The notes: generated from the sequence alone by a model not told the origin. Shown: positions 9,002 through 18,708, counted from the first letter of the stretch. The stretch: 64,000 nt of DNA from Pseudorhodoplanes sp. (GCA_019187085.1 JABARS010000001.1:372001-436000); one strand, 5' to 3'. Made by a program: numbers and translations.

Positions 9002-11017
9002 ATGCAGCACCAAGCTGATCTTGGAAACCACAACCGTTTTCTCCAGTGGCCGAAAATCGCCCTGTCGGTGCGATCGCGCATCATCGCGATTGCCGCCATT
9101 CCGGTCGCAGGCTTTCTGGTCAACGGCACCGCTTTTCATGTCGGCGAAACCGCGGTGGAGACCGCGCTGGCGAGCGACCGCGCGGCGGTCGCGATGGTGG
9201 AAGCAAGCGGCGATCTGAAGAGCGCCGTCACCTCGATCCAGTCGGCCGCGCGCAGCTTCGTGGCGCAGCCGCGCCAGGAAATGGCCGCCCAGCTCGATAA
9301 CGGCCTCAAGCAGGCGGTAGCGCATTTCCGCAGGATCGAGGCGCTCGACCTCAGCGGCAGGAAGCAGACCGAGCCGGTGGAGCGCATCCTCAACCGCATC
9401 ACCTTCAACGTGACCGAGCTGATCAAGGAAGTGAACACGCTGGGGGGCGACGAATCCGGCGGCATCCGCAAGGAACTCGCCAACGCCCCCGCCGCCATCG
9501 AGAACGCGGTGGCGGCGGCGAAGGCCGGAAGCAATTTCACCGCCGACGCGATCGCGACGTCCCTGCTCGTCCTCACCCAGCGGGAAGCCGGCTACCGTGC
9601 CACCGGGCTTTACGACCTGCGCGAGAAATTTCGCGCCGAGCTGGAAAATTTCGAAACCGCGGTCGACGCCGCGCCGATTTCACCGGCCGGCAAGGACACG
9701 ATCAAGGCGGCGGCGCAGGCCTATGCGACGGCTTTCAAGACCTGGGCCGAGTCGACGCAGAGCATCAACAGCCGTCTGGCGGCGGTCGATTCCGATACCC
9801 AGATCGCCATCGGCGTCGTCAACGACATCGTCGAGACGGCTTCGCGGCAGCGCGGAGCCGCGGCCACGCAACTGGCCGGCGCGCAGTGGCGCACGAAGAT
9901 GAACATCGCCGCCATCGGATTGTGCACGGTGCTGATCGGCATCGCCTTTAGCTGGCTGATCGGCCGCAGCATCACCAAACCGCTGCAGCAATTGTCGGCC
10001 GCGATGACGCGGCTGGCGTGCGGCGACACCGCGCTCGACATTCCCGCGACCGGACACAAGGACGAAATCGGCGACATGGCGCGCACCGTGATCGTGTTCC
10101 GCGACAACATGATCGAGCGCGAACAGCTTGCCGCCGCGCAAAACCGCGAAAGCCGCTCGCGCGAACAGCGTAGCGAGGCAATCGCGGCAACCATCGCGCG
10201 CTTCGAACAATCCGTCGATACGGTCCTGGCGAAAGTGCGCGAAGCGGCGCACCGCCTGGAATCGACGTCCGGCAAGTTGGACAAGGCGGCGGGCGCGATG
10301 ACGGTGGAAGCGCGACAGGCCGGCGAGCGGGTGGGCGCGGCGTCTGAGAACGTCACGGGCGCCGCCGCATCGGTGGAGGAACTGGCCGCTTCGATCAGTG
10401 AAATCGCAAGCCAGGCCAACAAGTCGACCGCCGTCGCGCGGCGCGCGGTGGACGAATCGCGCCGCACTTCGCAGACCATGGCCGAACTCGGCAGCGCGGC
10501 GACCCGCATCGGCGAGGTCGTAAGCCTGATCCAGGCGATCGCCGGCCAGACCAACCTGCTCGCCCTCAACGCCACCATCGAGGCGGCACGCGCGGGCGAG
10601 GCCGGGCGCGGTTTTGCGGTCGTGGCATCCGAGGTGAAGTCGCTCGCCGGCCAGACCGCGAAGGCGACCGAAGACATCGCTGGCCAGATCGGAGCGATCC
10701 AGTCGGCCGCGGCCGACGCGGCCGAAGCGCTCGGTCAGGTCAACGAGATCATCGAAGACATGTCGAGCATCGCCACGAGCGTCGCGGGCACTGTCGAGGA
10801 ACAGAATTCGGCCGTGGCGACGATTTCCGACGGCGTGCAACGCGCTTCGTCGGAAGCCCGCACCGGGGCCGATGCCATGAATCGGGTGGCGGGTACCTCA
10901 CGGGAAGCCCACGACACCGCCACCGACGTCAAGACGCTGGCCGATACGCTGGGGGTCGAGGCCGAGCAGCTCGAAGCCGAGGTTCGCCGCTTCCTTGCCG
11001 AGGTGCGTGCCGCCTGA
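9002..11017 (+). CDS. methyl-accepting chemotaxis protein (second of a tandem pair)
   Basis: A 671-residue receptor with the same layout as its upstream neighbour: TM1 at about 22-45, a periplasmic helical domain, TM2 at about 299-321, HAMP with [12 protein letters not shown] and [19 protein letters not shown], and the signalling tip [21 protein letters not shown] near 512. The HAMP and signalling parts are nearly identical to those of the first receptor while the periplasmic parts differ strongly. This indicates a tandem duplication followed by divergence of ligand specificity. GAGAGG precedes the ATG. Confidence 0.95.
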   Translation: MQHQADLGNHNRFLQWPKIALSVRSRIIAIAAIPVAGFLVNGTAFHVGETAVETALASDRAAVAMVEASGDLKSAVTSIQSAARSFVAQPRQEMAAQLDNGLKQAVAHFRRIEALDLSGRKQTEPVERILNRITFNVTELIKEVNTLGGDESGGIRKELANAPAAIENAVAAAKAGSNFTADAIATSLLVLTQREAGYRATGLYDLREKFRAELENFETAVDAAPISPAGKDTIKAAAQAYATAFKTWAESTQSINSRLAAVDSDTQIAIGVVNDIVETASRQRGAAATQLAGAQWRTKMNIAAIGLCTVLIGIAFSWLIGRSITKPLQQLSAAMTRLACGDTALDIPATGHKDEIGDMARTVIVFRDNMIEREQLAAAQNRESRSREQRSEAIAATIARFEQSVDTVLAKVREAAHRLESTSGKLDKAAGAMTVEARQAGERVGAASENVTGAAASVEELAASISEIASQANKSTAVARRAVDESRRTSQTMAELGSAATRIGEVVSLIQAIAGQTNLLALNATIEAARAGEAGRGFAVVASEVKSLAGQTAKATEDIAGQIGAIQSAAADAAEALGQVNEIIEDMSSIATSVAGTVEEQNSAVATISDGVQRASSEARTGADAMNRVAGTSREAHDTATDVKTLADTLGVEAEQLEAEVRRFLAEVRAA

Positions 11018-11101
11018 GTGGCACGGCCGGCAACCCGCCTGTTCCCGCTTGCATTTGTCCGGCGCGCGCTATGATGTGGGCGCGCTCTGGGAGCGGCAAC
11101 C

Positions 11102-11986
11102 GTGCAGGTATTGAAACGAAGCTGGACGATCGCGTGGGAAGCGTTCTGGCGCTTCAACAATGACGACGGCTGGGCGATTGCAAGCCACATCGCCCTGTCC
11201 GGCCTGATGTCACTGTTCCCTTTCTTCCTGGTGCTCACCGCCGTCGCCGGCATCGTCGGCTCGACCGACCTTGCCAACGAGGCCGCGCGCCTCGTGCTCG
11301 AGGCCTGGCCGGAGGAGGTGTCGGCCCCGATCGCGCTTGAAATCCAGCACGTGCTCGAAGGCGCGCAGCAGCAGGTGCTCACCGTCGGCGCGCTGCTCGC
11401 GCTGTTCTTCGCCTCCAGCGGCGTGGAAAGCCTGCGCATCGGCCTCAACCGCGCCTATGCTGTCGTCGATACGCGCTCGATGTGGCTGTTGCGGCTGGAA
11501 TCGATCGGCTATGTCGTGCTCGGCACCGTCGCCATCCTGGCGCTGTCGTTCCTGGTTCTGCTGGCGCCGCTGATCACCCGCAGCGCCATGCGCTTCATTC
11601 CGGCGCTGCGCGATTTCGACGGCACCATCACGTTCTGGCGCTTCTCTATCGCTTCGGTGCTGATCGTCGTGCCGTTGATCGTGGTTCACAAATGGCTGCC
11701 CGCCGGCCGCCGCCGCTTTCGCGAAATCATTCCGGGAATCCTGGCGACCCTCGTGCTCTGGCTCGTGGCCGGCACGCTGTTCGGGCGCTACCTCGCTGAC
11801 TTCGCCTTCACCTATTCGGTTTACTATGCGGGCCTCGCCTCGCCGATGATCGCGCTGGCGTTTCTCTATTTCACCGCCTCGATCTTCATCTATGGCGGTG
11901 AACTCAACGCCACCATCATGAAAGCGAACGGCATGCCGCAGCCGGCCCGGCCGGTCGCGCATCCGACATCTGCCGAACGTACCTGA
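11102..11986 (+). CDS. YihY/BrkB family inner-membrane protein
   Basis: A 294-residue protein with about six transmembrane helices, including SHIALSGLMSLFPFFLVLTA and YAGLASPMIALAFLYFTASI, both diagnostic of the YihY/UPF0761 family. The family was once mislabelled ribonuclease BN; its true role is unknown. The start is a GTG at 11102 preceded by GGGAGC. It follows the second chemoreceptor by 84 bases on the same strand, so cotranscription is possible but a functional link is not evident. Confidence 0.88.
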   Translation: MQVLKRSWTIAWEAFWRFNNDDGWAIASHIALSGLMSLFPFFLVLTAVAGIVGSTDLANEAARLVLEAWPEEVSAPIALEIQHVLEGAQQQVLTVGALLALFFASSGVESLRIGLNRAYAVVDTRSMWLLRLESIGYVVLGTVAILALSFLVLLAPLITRSAMRFIPALRDFDGTITFWRFSIASVLIVVPLIVVHKWLPAGRRRFREIIPGILATLVLWLVAGTLFGRYLADFAFTYSVYYAGLASPMIALAFLYFTASIFIYGGELNATIMKANGMPQPARPVAHPTSAERT

Positions 11987-12016
11987 TCGAAGACAGGCAC
12001 GCGCGCAGGGCACGCC

Positions 12017-12646
12017 TCATTTTGCAAGCTTCGCGTTCCAGGTCGTGCCGCCGCGCGGCGACGGCGTGAACGTCATCTCCACTTCCGCGCGGGTGCCGCA
12101 CATATCGTAGATCCAGCGCTCGCTCCAGGGCTCGTTGTCGCGGCGCGGCGCGACCAGGCGCGTATCGACGACCCATTGCCGGTCACAATCCTTCGGCCGC
12201 GCACCGGCGATCGCGGCGTTGGAGCCGGCGAAGGTATCGCGCTGAAGCAGCGGATCGGCAGCCGTGGCGCCCGGCAGCAACTCGATCATGCGCGGCCGGC
12301 CGCGGTCGATCACGATGAGGAAGTTGCGCTGCGTGCGCGGCTTGCAGTCGACGACGAACTGCTCCACCCACGACACCGCGCCCGGCTTCACGGGATAGGG
12401 AATGACCCAGGCGAGCGCCATCAGCGGCGTCGCAGGACATTCGTAGGTCGGGATGCGGCGCGCGGACTTGTCGATCATGTCGCGCCGCATCACCGTATAG
12501 GCATCGGAGAAAATCGTGGCGGCGACGTCCGGGCCGAAGGCCGCGCGCACGGCGTCGGACTTGGCGCGGATATAGTCGGGCGTCTGCGCGAGCGCGGGCA
12601 CAGCCAGCGCACACACAAGAGCGGCAATTCCGATCCGGCTTTTCAT
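12017..12646 (-). CDS. exported protein of unknown function
   Basis: A 209-residue protein with a clear signal peptide, MKSRIGIAALVCALAVPALA, cleaved before QTPDYIR. Four cysteines in the mature part (YECPATP, VDCKPRT, KDCDRQW, DMCGTR) could form two periplasmic disulfides. I do not recognise a named domain. It is convergent with the YihY gene and followed on the left by 30 bases. It lies 54 bases downstream of ccr on the same strand and could be expressed with it. Confidence 0.8.
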   Translation of the reverse strand: MKSRIGIAALVCALAVPALAQTPDYIRAKSDAVRAAFGPDVAATIFSDAYTVMRRDMIDKSARRIPTYECPATPLMALAWVIPYPVKPGAVSWVEQFVVDCKPRTQRNFLIVIDRGRPRMIELLPGATAADPLLQRDTFAGSNAAIAGARPKDCDRQWVVDTRLVAPRRDNEPWSERWIYDMCGTRAEVEMTFTPSPRGGTTWNAKLAK

Positions 12647-12700
12647 GCCTTTGACCGGCCGGCACTGGCCGGCATGCGCGTATGCGTCATACGCGCGCCG

Positions 12701-13984
12701 TCAGCCTCCGGCCGCCTCGACAACGTCCTCGAAGCTGCGCAATCCCGTCCGCGGAGAATTCACCAGCACCGCCATGTTGCCCGGCGCGTGCTCGTTTTTC
12801 CACATTTTCTGGTGCGCGGTCGGGATCTTCTCCCAGGGAAAGACCTCGCTCATGCACGGATCGATGCGGCGGTCGAGCACGAACTGGTTGGCAGCGCTCG
12901 CCTGCTTCAGGTGCGCGAAGTGCGATCCCTGAATGCGCTTCTGGCGCATCCAGACATAGCGCGCGTCGAAAGTGAGATTGTAGCCGGTGGTGCCGGCGCA
13001 GAACACGACCATGCCGCCGCGCTTGACCACGAGGCACGAGACCGGGAAGGTCTGCTCGCCGGGATGCTCGAACACAATGTCGACATCGCGCTTGCCAGTA
13101 ATGTCCCAGATCGCCTTGCCGAACTTGCGCGCTTCCTTGGTCCATTCGGTGTATTCGGGCGTGTTGACCGGGGGCATCTGGCCCCAGCACTTGAAGTCCT
13201 TGCGGTTGATCACGCCCTTGGCGCCGAGCCCGAGCACGTAATCGCGCTTGGTCTCGTCGGAGATGATGCCGATGGCGTTCGCGCCGGAGGCCGCGCAAAG
13301 CTGCACGCCGAACACGCCGAGACCGCCGGAGGCCCCCCAGACCAGCACATTGTCGCCGGGCTTGAGCGTATGCGGAGCGTGACCGAACAGCATGCGGTAG
13401 GCGGTCGCGAGCGTGAGCGTGTAGCAGGCGGCCTCTTCCCACGACAGGTGCGTCGGCTTCTTCATCAGTTGCCGCGACTGCACGCGGCAGAACTGCGCGA
13501 AGGAGCCGTCCGGCGTCTCGTAGCCCCAGATGCGCTGCGAGGGCGACAGCATCGGATCGCCGCCGTTGCAGTCCTCGTCGTCGCCGTCGTCCTGATTGCA
13601 GTGGACGATGACTTCGTCGCCGACCTTCCAGCGCTTGACCTTGGCGCCGACCGCCCAGACCACGCCCGCGGCGTCGGAGCCTGCGATGTGATAGGGATTC
13701 TTGTGCACGTCGAGCGGCGAGATCGGCTGGCCGAGTCCGGCCCAGATGCCGTTGTAATTCACGCCGCCGGCCATGACGAAAACCAGCACGTCGTCTTCGC
13801 CGATCGGCCAGGTCGGCACCACCTCGATCTGCATCGCGCTCTCGGGCGGGCCGTGCCGCTCCTTGCGGATCGCCCAGGCATGCATCTTCGCCGGCACGTG
13901 ACCGAGCGGGGGAATTTCGCCGACCGCGTAAAGATCCTTCACGGGACCGGTCCTGGACGGCTTGAATTCGACAACTGAAGACAT
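12701..13984 (-). CDS. ccrA: crotonyl-CoA carboxylase/reductase
   Basis: A 427-residue zinc-free medium-chain dehydrogenase/reductase that reductively carboxylates crotonyl-CoA to ethylmalonyl-CoA with NADPH and CO2, the defining step of the ethylmalonyl-CoA pathway. Features are the long N-terminus with MHAWAIRKERHGPPESAMQ, the substrate region MAGGVNYNGIWAGLGQPISP, AGSDAAGVVWAVG, the nucleotide loop WGASGGLGVFGVQLCA, and WEEAACYTLTLATAYRMLFG. The length and these motifs match the carboxylating enzyme and not simple enoyl-CoA reductases. It is transcribed divergently from the ACP cassette across about 250 bases that must hold both promoters. Confidence 0.96.
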   Translation of the reverse strand: MSSVVEFKPSRTGPVKDLYAVGEIPPLGHVPAKMHAWAIRKERHGPPESAMQIEVVPTWPIGEDDVLVFVMAGGVNYNGIWAGLGQPISPLDVHKNPYHIAGSDAAGVVWAVGAKVKRWKVGDEVIVHCNQDDGDDEDCNGGDPMLSPSQRIWGYETPDGSFAQFCRVQSRQLMKKPTHLSWEEAACYTLTLATAYRMLFGHAPHTLKPGDNVLVWGASGGLGVFGVQLCAASGANAIGIISDETKRDYVLGLGAKGVINRKDFKCWGQMPPVNTPEYTEWTKEARKFGKAIWDITGKRDVDIVFEHPGEQTFPVSCLVVKRGGMVVFCAGTTGYNLTFDARYVWMRQKRIQGSHFAHLKQASAANQFVLDRRIDPCMSEVFPWEKIPTAHQKMWKNEHAPGNMAVLVNSPRTGLRSFEDVVEAAGG

Positions 13985-14239
13985 TCCCAGGCTCCGGCGG
14001 CGGGGTGGTTAAAGCTGCGCAAGTTTGCCGCAGACTGTTGTGCGCCGCAACAACATCCGTATAAGACGGTGAAAAATGCTCCCCGTCTCGCGCCCCTCGT
14101 CCCGCCCGGCGCGGCAGGATGTCGCGCCCGGCCCAAAATGAACCCTTTCATAAAACCGCGGCCCGTAAACAGCGGCTTTCGATTGCCGAACTCGGACCGG
14201 CAACGCCGTTCCGCTCGTCGGCCCAGAAGCGGGCCTGCC

Positions 14240-15079
14240 ATGAATTTGCGACCGGTTTTCCGGGACAATATCGAGGATGCGCTTGCGATTCTGCGCCGCG
14301 GGTTCCCGAACAAACCCGCGCGATTCTGGCGCGACGGGCTCGAGCGGCTTGCCGCCTACCAGAAGGATCGCCCGCTCGGCCAATTGCTGCACACGCGCGA
14401 AGGCGACGCCGGAATCATCCTCACGATCGCAAGCGAGAACGCCTGTCCGGTGCGGCCACGCACGGTCGTCAATCTGTCGAGCTGGTACATGGACCCGTCG
14501 GTGCGCTGGCTCGCCCCGCGCATGCTTCAGCGCGTCATCTCCGACGACGAGGTGATCTATACCGACCTCACGCCGACCGCGGCTGTGAGCCGCATGATCG
14601 GTCAATTCGGCTTCACGCGCTGGAACGATCGCATCGTCCTGTACTGTCTGCCGTGGACGGCCTTCGGGCGACGCGGCCGGGCGGACGTGCAGCCGCTCGA
14701 CCGCTTGCCAGGCGATGCCTTTTCACCGCAGACGCAGCGCATGCTGGAAGAGCATGTGCGTCTCGGCTGCATCGCCGCCGGCCTGCGGGACGGCGACACG
14801 CTGCATCCGCTCCTGTTCAGCCTGTGTTCGCGGCGGGCGATCACGATTGCGCGGCTGATCTATGCTCCCGCCAAAACGCTTGTTGCCAGCCATCTCGCCG
14901 CGATCGCGCGCTTTCTCATGCGCGAGCGCATCCCGATGCTTGCGGTCAATGCCCGCAGCGGCGACCTGATGCCCGGCGGCCGCCTCCTCGCCCGCAGCGC
15001 GCCGACCTTCTTCAAAGGCGCGATGGACCACGCGGCCATCGATCACGCCTATTCCGAATTCGTGTTCTTCCGCATGTGA
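14240..15079 (+). CDS. putative acyltransferase heading the ACP cassette
   Basis: A 279-residue soluble protein beginning MNLRPVFRDNIEDALAILRR. That opening, plus the later PTAAVSRMIGQFGFTRW, resembles GNAT-fold acyltransferases of the kind that read out acyl groups for polysaccharide or lipid modification, but I cannot place it in a named family. It is 18 bases upstream of an acyl carrier protein on the same strand, so an acyl-ACP donor is a reasonable guess. The ATG at 14240 was chosen because it begins the conserved-looking segment; the ribosome site is weak and earlier in-frame ATGs exist. Confidence 0.7.
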   Translation: MNLRPVFRDNIEDALAILRRGFPNKPARFWRDGLERLAAYQKDRPLGQLLHTREGDAGIILTIASENACPVRPRTVVNLSSWYMDPSVRWLAPRMLQRVISDDEVIYTDLTPTAAVSRMIGQFGFTRWNDRIVLYCLPWTAFGRRGRADVQPLDRLPGDAFSPQTQRMLEEHVRLGCIAAGLRDGDTLHPLLFSLCSRRAITIARLIYAPAKTLVASHLAAIARFLMRERIPMLAVNARSGDLMPGGRLLARSAPTFFKGAMDHAAIDHAYSEFVFFRM

Positions 15080-15097
15080 GAGATCGAAGAGAGACCG

Positions 15098-15358
15098 ATG
15101 CTGTCCCCGCAAAACGCCGATACGAGCCAGATCATCGCCGCCTATATCCGCGAGCGTTTCCCGACACTGGCCTTCGACGCGCAGATCGAGCGCACGCCGC
15201 TGATCGGCAGCGGCGCGATCGACTCGTTGGGCATTCTGGAGTTGATGACGTTCCTGAACGAGCGCTTCGGCATCGAAGCCGTCGACGAGGATTTCGAGCC
15301 GGAGAATTTCGAGACCATCGGCCATCTCGCCGGCTTCGTCGAGCGAAAGCGCTCGTGA
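15098..15358 (+). CDS. acyl carrier protein
   Basis: An 86-residue phosphopantetheine carrier. The motif GSGAIDSLGILELMTFL places the attachment serine at Ser43, and the acidic tail helix VDEDFEPENFETIGHLAGF matches the ACP/PCP fold. It is not the housekeeping AcpP, whose motif reads GADSLD and which sits with fab genes. It lies between an acyltransferase and an AMP ligase whose GTG overlaps its stop by four bases. This indicates that the ligase loads this carrier. RBS-like GAAGAGAG precedes the ATG. Confidence 0.9.
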   Translation: MLSPQNADTSQIIAAYIRERFPTLAFDAQIERTPLIGSGAIDSLGILELMTFLNERFGIEAVDEDFEPENFETIGHLAGFVERKRS

Positions 15359-16905
15359 GCGCGCCGCCCTACCTTCTTCATCATTTGCTCGAAGCGGCGG
15401 TCGCCGCCGGTCCGGGCCGCCCGGCCCTCATCGATGGCACACGCAGGATGGACTATGCCGCCTTCGGTGCGGCTTCGACAGGCTGCGCCAGGCGCCTGCG
15501 TGCGGCCGGCCTGCAACGCGGCGATCGCGTCGCCATCGTGCTGCCAAAAAGCATCGAGGAATGCTGGGCGATCTTCGGGATCAGCGCCGCCGACGGCGTG
15601 TTCGTCCCGATCAATCCGCTGCTCAAGCCCGAGCAGATGCGCCATATCATCGACGATGCCGGCGCGAAAATCATCGTCACCAACGGCGCGTCCATCGACG
15701 CCCTGCGCGCGATGTTCGCCGGGCGCGCCGCCGGCCCGCTCCTGCTCGATACCGGCGAGGCATCATGGCCTGCGACCGCCAGCGACGAGACGGCGCTCGA
15801 CAATGCCGCGATCGGCGAAGACCTCGCCGCCATTCTCTACACATCCGGCTCCACCGGCCGGCCCAAGGGCGTGATGCTCAGCCACCGCAATCTTCTGGCC
15901 GGCACGCGCATCGTACGCACCTATCTCGGCATCGAACCGCACGACCGCATTCTTTCGGTCCTGCCGTTCAGCTTCGATTACGGGCTGAACCAGTTGCTGA
16001 CCGCCGTCGAGCAGGGCGCCGTCACCGCGCTGCTCACCTTCCGCTTCGGCGACGAGATCGTTCATGCGATCCGCGAGCACGACATCACCGGCCTCGCAGG
16101 CGTACCGACGGTCTGGGCGATCCTGACGCGCGCGGCCCCCGCGCTCGCAAAATCGCCTCCGCCTGCGCTTCGCTACATCACCAATTCCGGCGGTGCCGTG
16201 CCGACGCAGACTGTGCAAAGGCTGCGCGAACTGATGCCCGACACGCGCATCTTCCTGATGTACGGACTGACCGAAGCGTTCCGCTCCACCTACCTGCCGC
16301 CCGAGGAGATCAACCGCCGCCCCACATCGATCGGCAAGGCGATCCCCGAATGCGAGGTGTTCGCGGTCACGCCTGACGGCCGCCGCACCAGGCCGGGCGA
16401 ACCCGGCATTCTCGTGCATCGCGGGCCGACCGTCTCGCTCGGTTACTGGAACCGGCCGGAGGATACCGCACGCGTCATCCGTCCGAATCCGCTCATGCCC
16501 GCCGAACGGGGCGGCGAGCCCGTCTGTTATTCCGGCGACATCGTCACCCAGGACGATGACGGTTATTTCTATTTCGTCGGCCGAGGCGACGCGATGATCA
16601 AGTCGGCCGGCTATCGCATCAGCCCGACCGAGGTCGAGGAAGTGCTGATGGCGACCGGCGCCTTCCGCCAGATCGCGGTGATCGGCTTGCCCGACGCCGT
16701 TGCCGGCCAGCGCGTGCATGCGGTCGGTGTCGCGGCAGACGGATCGATTGACATTCCGTGCACGCTCAAATCCGCCGCCGAACACCTTGCGTCCTTCATG
16801 GTGCCGCGCGCGATCGAGCTTGTGGACGCGTTGCCGACCACCGCCAACGGCAAGGTCGATTATCAGCTTCTCGTCCGGCAACGGGCCGGCCATGCCGAGC
16901 GCTGA
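15355..16905 (+). CDS. AMP-forming acyl-CoA/ACP ligase of the exosortase-A-associated type
   Basis: A 516-residue adenylating enzyme that activates a carboxylate with ATP and passes it to a thiol, here probably the adjacent ACP. Motifs are YTSGSTGRPKGVMLSHRN (about residue 162), MYGLTEAFRSTYLP, YSGDIVTQDDDGYFYFVGR and MIKSAGYRISPTEVEEVL, with the catalytic lysine in TTANGKVDYQLL. The start is a GTG that overlaps the ACP stop. The order ACP, ligase, PLP decarboxylase is the one described for exosortase A (PEP-CTERM) loci. The substrate is unknown; an amino acid or hydroxy acid is possible. Confidence 0.87.
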   Translation: MSAPPYLLHHLLEAAVAAGPGRPALIDGTRRMDYAAFGAASTGCARRLRAAGLQRGDRVAIVLPKSIEECWAIFGISAADGVFVPINPLLKPEQMRHIIDDAGAKIIVTNGASIDALRAMFAGRAAGPLLLDTGEASWPATASDETALDNAAIGEDLAAILYTSGSTGRPKGVMLSHRNLLAGTRIVRTYLGIEPHDRILSVLPFSFDYGLNQLLTAVEQGAVTALLTFRFGDEIVHAIREHDITGLAGVPTVWAILTRAAPALAKSPPPALRYITNSGGAVPTQTVQRLRELMPDTRIFLMYGLTEAFRSTYLPPEEINRRPTSIGKAIPECEVFAVTPDGRRTRPGEPGILVHRGPTVSLGYWNRPEDTARVIRPNPLMPAERGGEPVCYSGDIVTQDDDGYFYFVGRGDAMIKSAGYRISPTEVEEVLMATGAFRQIAVIGLPDAVAGQRVHAVGVAADGSIDIPCTLKSAAEHLASFMVPRAIELVDALPTTANGKVDYQLLVRQRAGHAER

Positions 16906-18199
16906 AACGCCCGTCTCGCGCGCGCTTGCCGAGCGGCTGGTCGCCGCGCATTTCGGCGTATGCGGCGCCGACCTCACCGTCTCGGGTTATCCGATCCGCG
17001 ATCTCGCGCAGCAATTCGGTACGCCACTCTATATCTACGACGCACGCATCATGCGCCGCATCTTCCACGAGCTGCGTTCGGCACTCGAGGAATTCGCCGA
17101 CATCCATTTCTCGATCAAGGCCAATCCCAATCCGGAGGTCGCGCGCGTCTTTGTCCGCGAAGGCGCCGGCATCGAGATCGCATCCGCCGGGGAATACCGG
17201 GCCGCGCGGCAGGCAGGCGCGGAGCCCGCGCGCATCCTGTTCGCGGGACCGGGCAAGCGCGACGAGGAGATCGACTTTGTCGTCCGCGAGGGGATCGGCG
17301 AAATCCATCTCGAAAGCATGGAGGAGATCAGGCGCGTGGCGGATGCGGGCACGCGCCTCGCGCGCACGGTGCCGGTCGCGATTCGCGTCAATCCGGTCGC
17401 GGCTGCGCAAGGCGGTGCGATGCGCATGGGCGGGGCAGCGTCTCCGTTCGGGTTCGACGAAGAGGATATCGACGCCGTGCTCGCCCGCGTGCTCGCCGAA
17501 CCCGCGCTCGATCTGCGCGGCGTGCACATGTTCGCGGGCACCCAGATTCTCGATGCCGACACGCTCCTCGCGCAGTGGTGGCACGGGCTCGACGTGGCCG
17601 CCCGCATCGCGGCGGCGATCGGCCGGCCGCTACAGACGATCGACCTCGGGGGCGGCCTTGGCATCCCCTATCATGCCGGCGACCGCACGCTGGATCTCGA
17701 TGCGGTGCGCGCGGCGCTGCCGTCTCTGGTCGCCCGGCAGAAGAGCGAGCCTGCGATCCGCGACGCGCGCGTGATCGTGGAGCCCGGCCGCTTCCTGTGC
17801 GGACCCGCCGGGCTTTATGTCGTGCGTGTCAATACCGCCAAGACGTCGCGCGGCAAGCGCTTCCTCGTCACCGACGGCGGCATGCATCATCACCTCGCAG
17901 CGTCCGGCAATCTCGGTCAGGTGATCAAGCGCGACTATCCACTGGTCGCGCCCGCCCGCATGGACGCCGGAACAGACGAACCGTGCAGTGTGGTCGGACC
18001 GCTCTGCACGCCGCTCGACACGCTCGCCCGCAATGCTCAACTGCCGCCGCTCGCGGCGGGCGATCTGATCGCAGTGCTGCAGTCGGGCGCCTATGGCCTC
18101 ACCGCAAGCCCGACCCGTTTTCTCTCCCACCCGTTGCCGGCGGAAATCCTCGTCGACGCGGACGCGGCGATCCCGTTGCGCGCCATCGCGCAGTCCTGA
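16892..18199 (+). CDS. PLP-dependent decarboxylase, DAP/ornithine decarboxylase fold, exosortase-A-associated type
   Basis: A 435-residue fold-type III enzyme (alanine-racemase-like barrel plus C-terminal beta domain). The PLP lysine is Lys76 in HFSIKANPN, the phosphate loop is LGGGLGIPYH, and the C-terminal substrate residues sit in GPLCTPLD and SGAYGLTASPT. It resembles diaminopimelate decarboxylase LysA but also the class found next to the AMP ligase in exosortase A loci, and the gene order favours the latter. The ATG overlaps the ligase end by 14 bases, so the two are coupled. It may decarboxylate an amino acid that feeds or leaves the carrier protein. Confidence 0.87.
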   Translation: MPSAETPVSRALAERLVAAHFGVCGADLTVSGYPIRDLAQQFGTPLYIYDARIMRRIFHELRSALEEFADIHFSIKANPNPEVARVFVREGAGIEIASAGEYRAARQAGAEPARILFAGPGKRDEEIDFVVREGIGEIHLESMEEIRRVADAGTRLARTVPVAIRVNPVAAAQGGAMRMGGAASPFGFDEEDIDAVLARVLAEPALDLRGVHMFAGTQILDADTLLAQWWHGLDVAARIAAAIGRPLQTIDLGGGLGIPYHAGDRTLDLDAVRAALPSLVARQKSEPAIRDARVIVEPGRFLCGPAGLYVVRVNTAKTSRGKRFLVTDGGMHHHLAASGNLGQVIKRDYPLVAPARMDAGTDEPCSVVGPLCTPLDTLARNAQLPPLAAGDLIAVLQSGAYGLTASPTRFLSHPLPAEILVDADAAIPLRAIAQS

Positions 18200-18347
18200 C
18201 AGCGGCCGCAATCCGGCGAATATTGTGCATTGGCGGGCTGCCGCTCTTCCGTTATGTTGCGCTGCAATGCAATCCCGGGCCTGACTATTATTCTGTGCGC
18301 AGGCTACGAATTGCGTTTGTTGCGCTGACTTCCGACGACCTCCGCGT

Positions 18348-18356
18348 TATTATACT
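18348..18356 (+). promoter_or_regulatory. possible -10 element and structured leader before the GlsB-like gene
   Basis: TATTATACT stands out in GC-rich DNA about 70 bases before the start at 18423; the -35 is unclear (TGACTT with a long spacer). Between it and the gene, bases 18376-18410 can fold into an imperfect hairpin (GGGGCGGGGAAAAGC with GGCTTTCCGTCCCC). The 223 bases after the decarboxylase otherwise hold nothing I recognise. Confidence 0.35.
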
Positions 18357-18422
18357 TTCGTCGTAATGCAACTTCGGGGCGGGGAAAAGCTTGCGGCTTT
18401 CCGTCCCCAGGGAGGGCTATCA

Positions 18423-18674
18423 ATGGCTATTGAGACACTGATCGTCTGGTTGATTATCGGCGCGATTGCCGGCTGGGTCGCCGGTCTCATCGTTAAGGGT
18501 TACGGCCTCGGTCTCATCGGCAACATCGTCGTCGGCATCGTCGGCGCGTTCATTGCCGGCTGGCTGCTGCCGCGTTTGGGAATAGCAATCGGCGGCGGCA
18601 TCGTCGCCGAAATCATCAACGCCATCATCGGCGCGATCATCCTGCTGGTCGTCATCGGATTGATCAGGAGATAG
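18423..18674 (+). CDS. GlsB/YeaQ/YmgE family stress-response membrane protein
   Basis: An 83-residue protein made of about three hydrophobic helices rich in glycine, with IIGAIAGWVAGLIVKGYGLG and GNIVVGIVGAFIAGWLLP, the transglycosylase-associated-protein (GlsB) signature. Members are small inner-membrane proteins induced by stress; the mechanism is unknown. GGAGGG precedes the ATG by six bases. It is 34 bases upstream of ecm on the same strand, so some read-through into ecm is likely. Confidence 0.88.
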   Translation: MAIETLIVWLIIGAIAGWVAGLIVKGYGLGLIGNIVVGIVGAFIAGWLLPRLGIAIGGGIVAEIINAIIGAIILLVVIGLIRR

Positions 18675-18708
18675 CGCCCCAACATCAGCCGGGCTGGATC
18701 GGAGACGA

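Noticed and set aside
12176..13978. 600-codon plus-strand frame over ccrA and the exported unknown
   Set aside because: It is antisense to two real genes, spans their boundary, and has no domain.
14119..15354. Upstream 412 codons in frame with the AMP ligase, as one long protein
   Set aside because: They overlap the acyltransferase and ACP genes in another frame and are Arg/Ala/Pro-rich; the ligase family similarity begins at the GTG at 15355.
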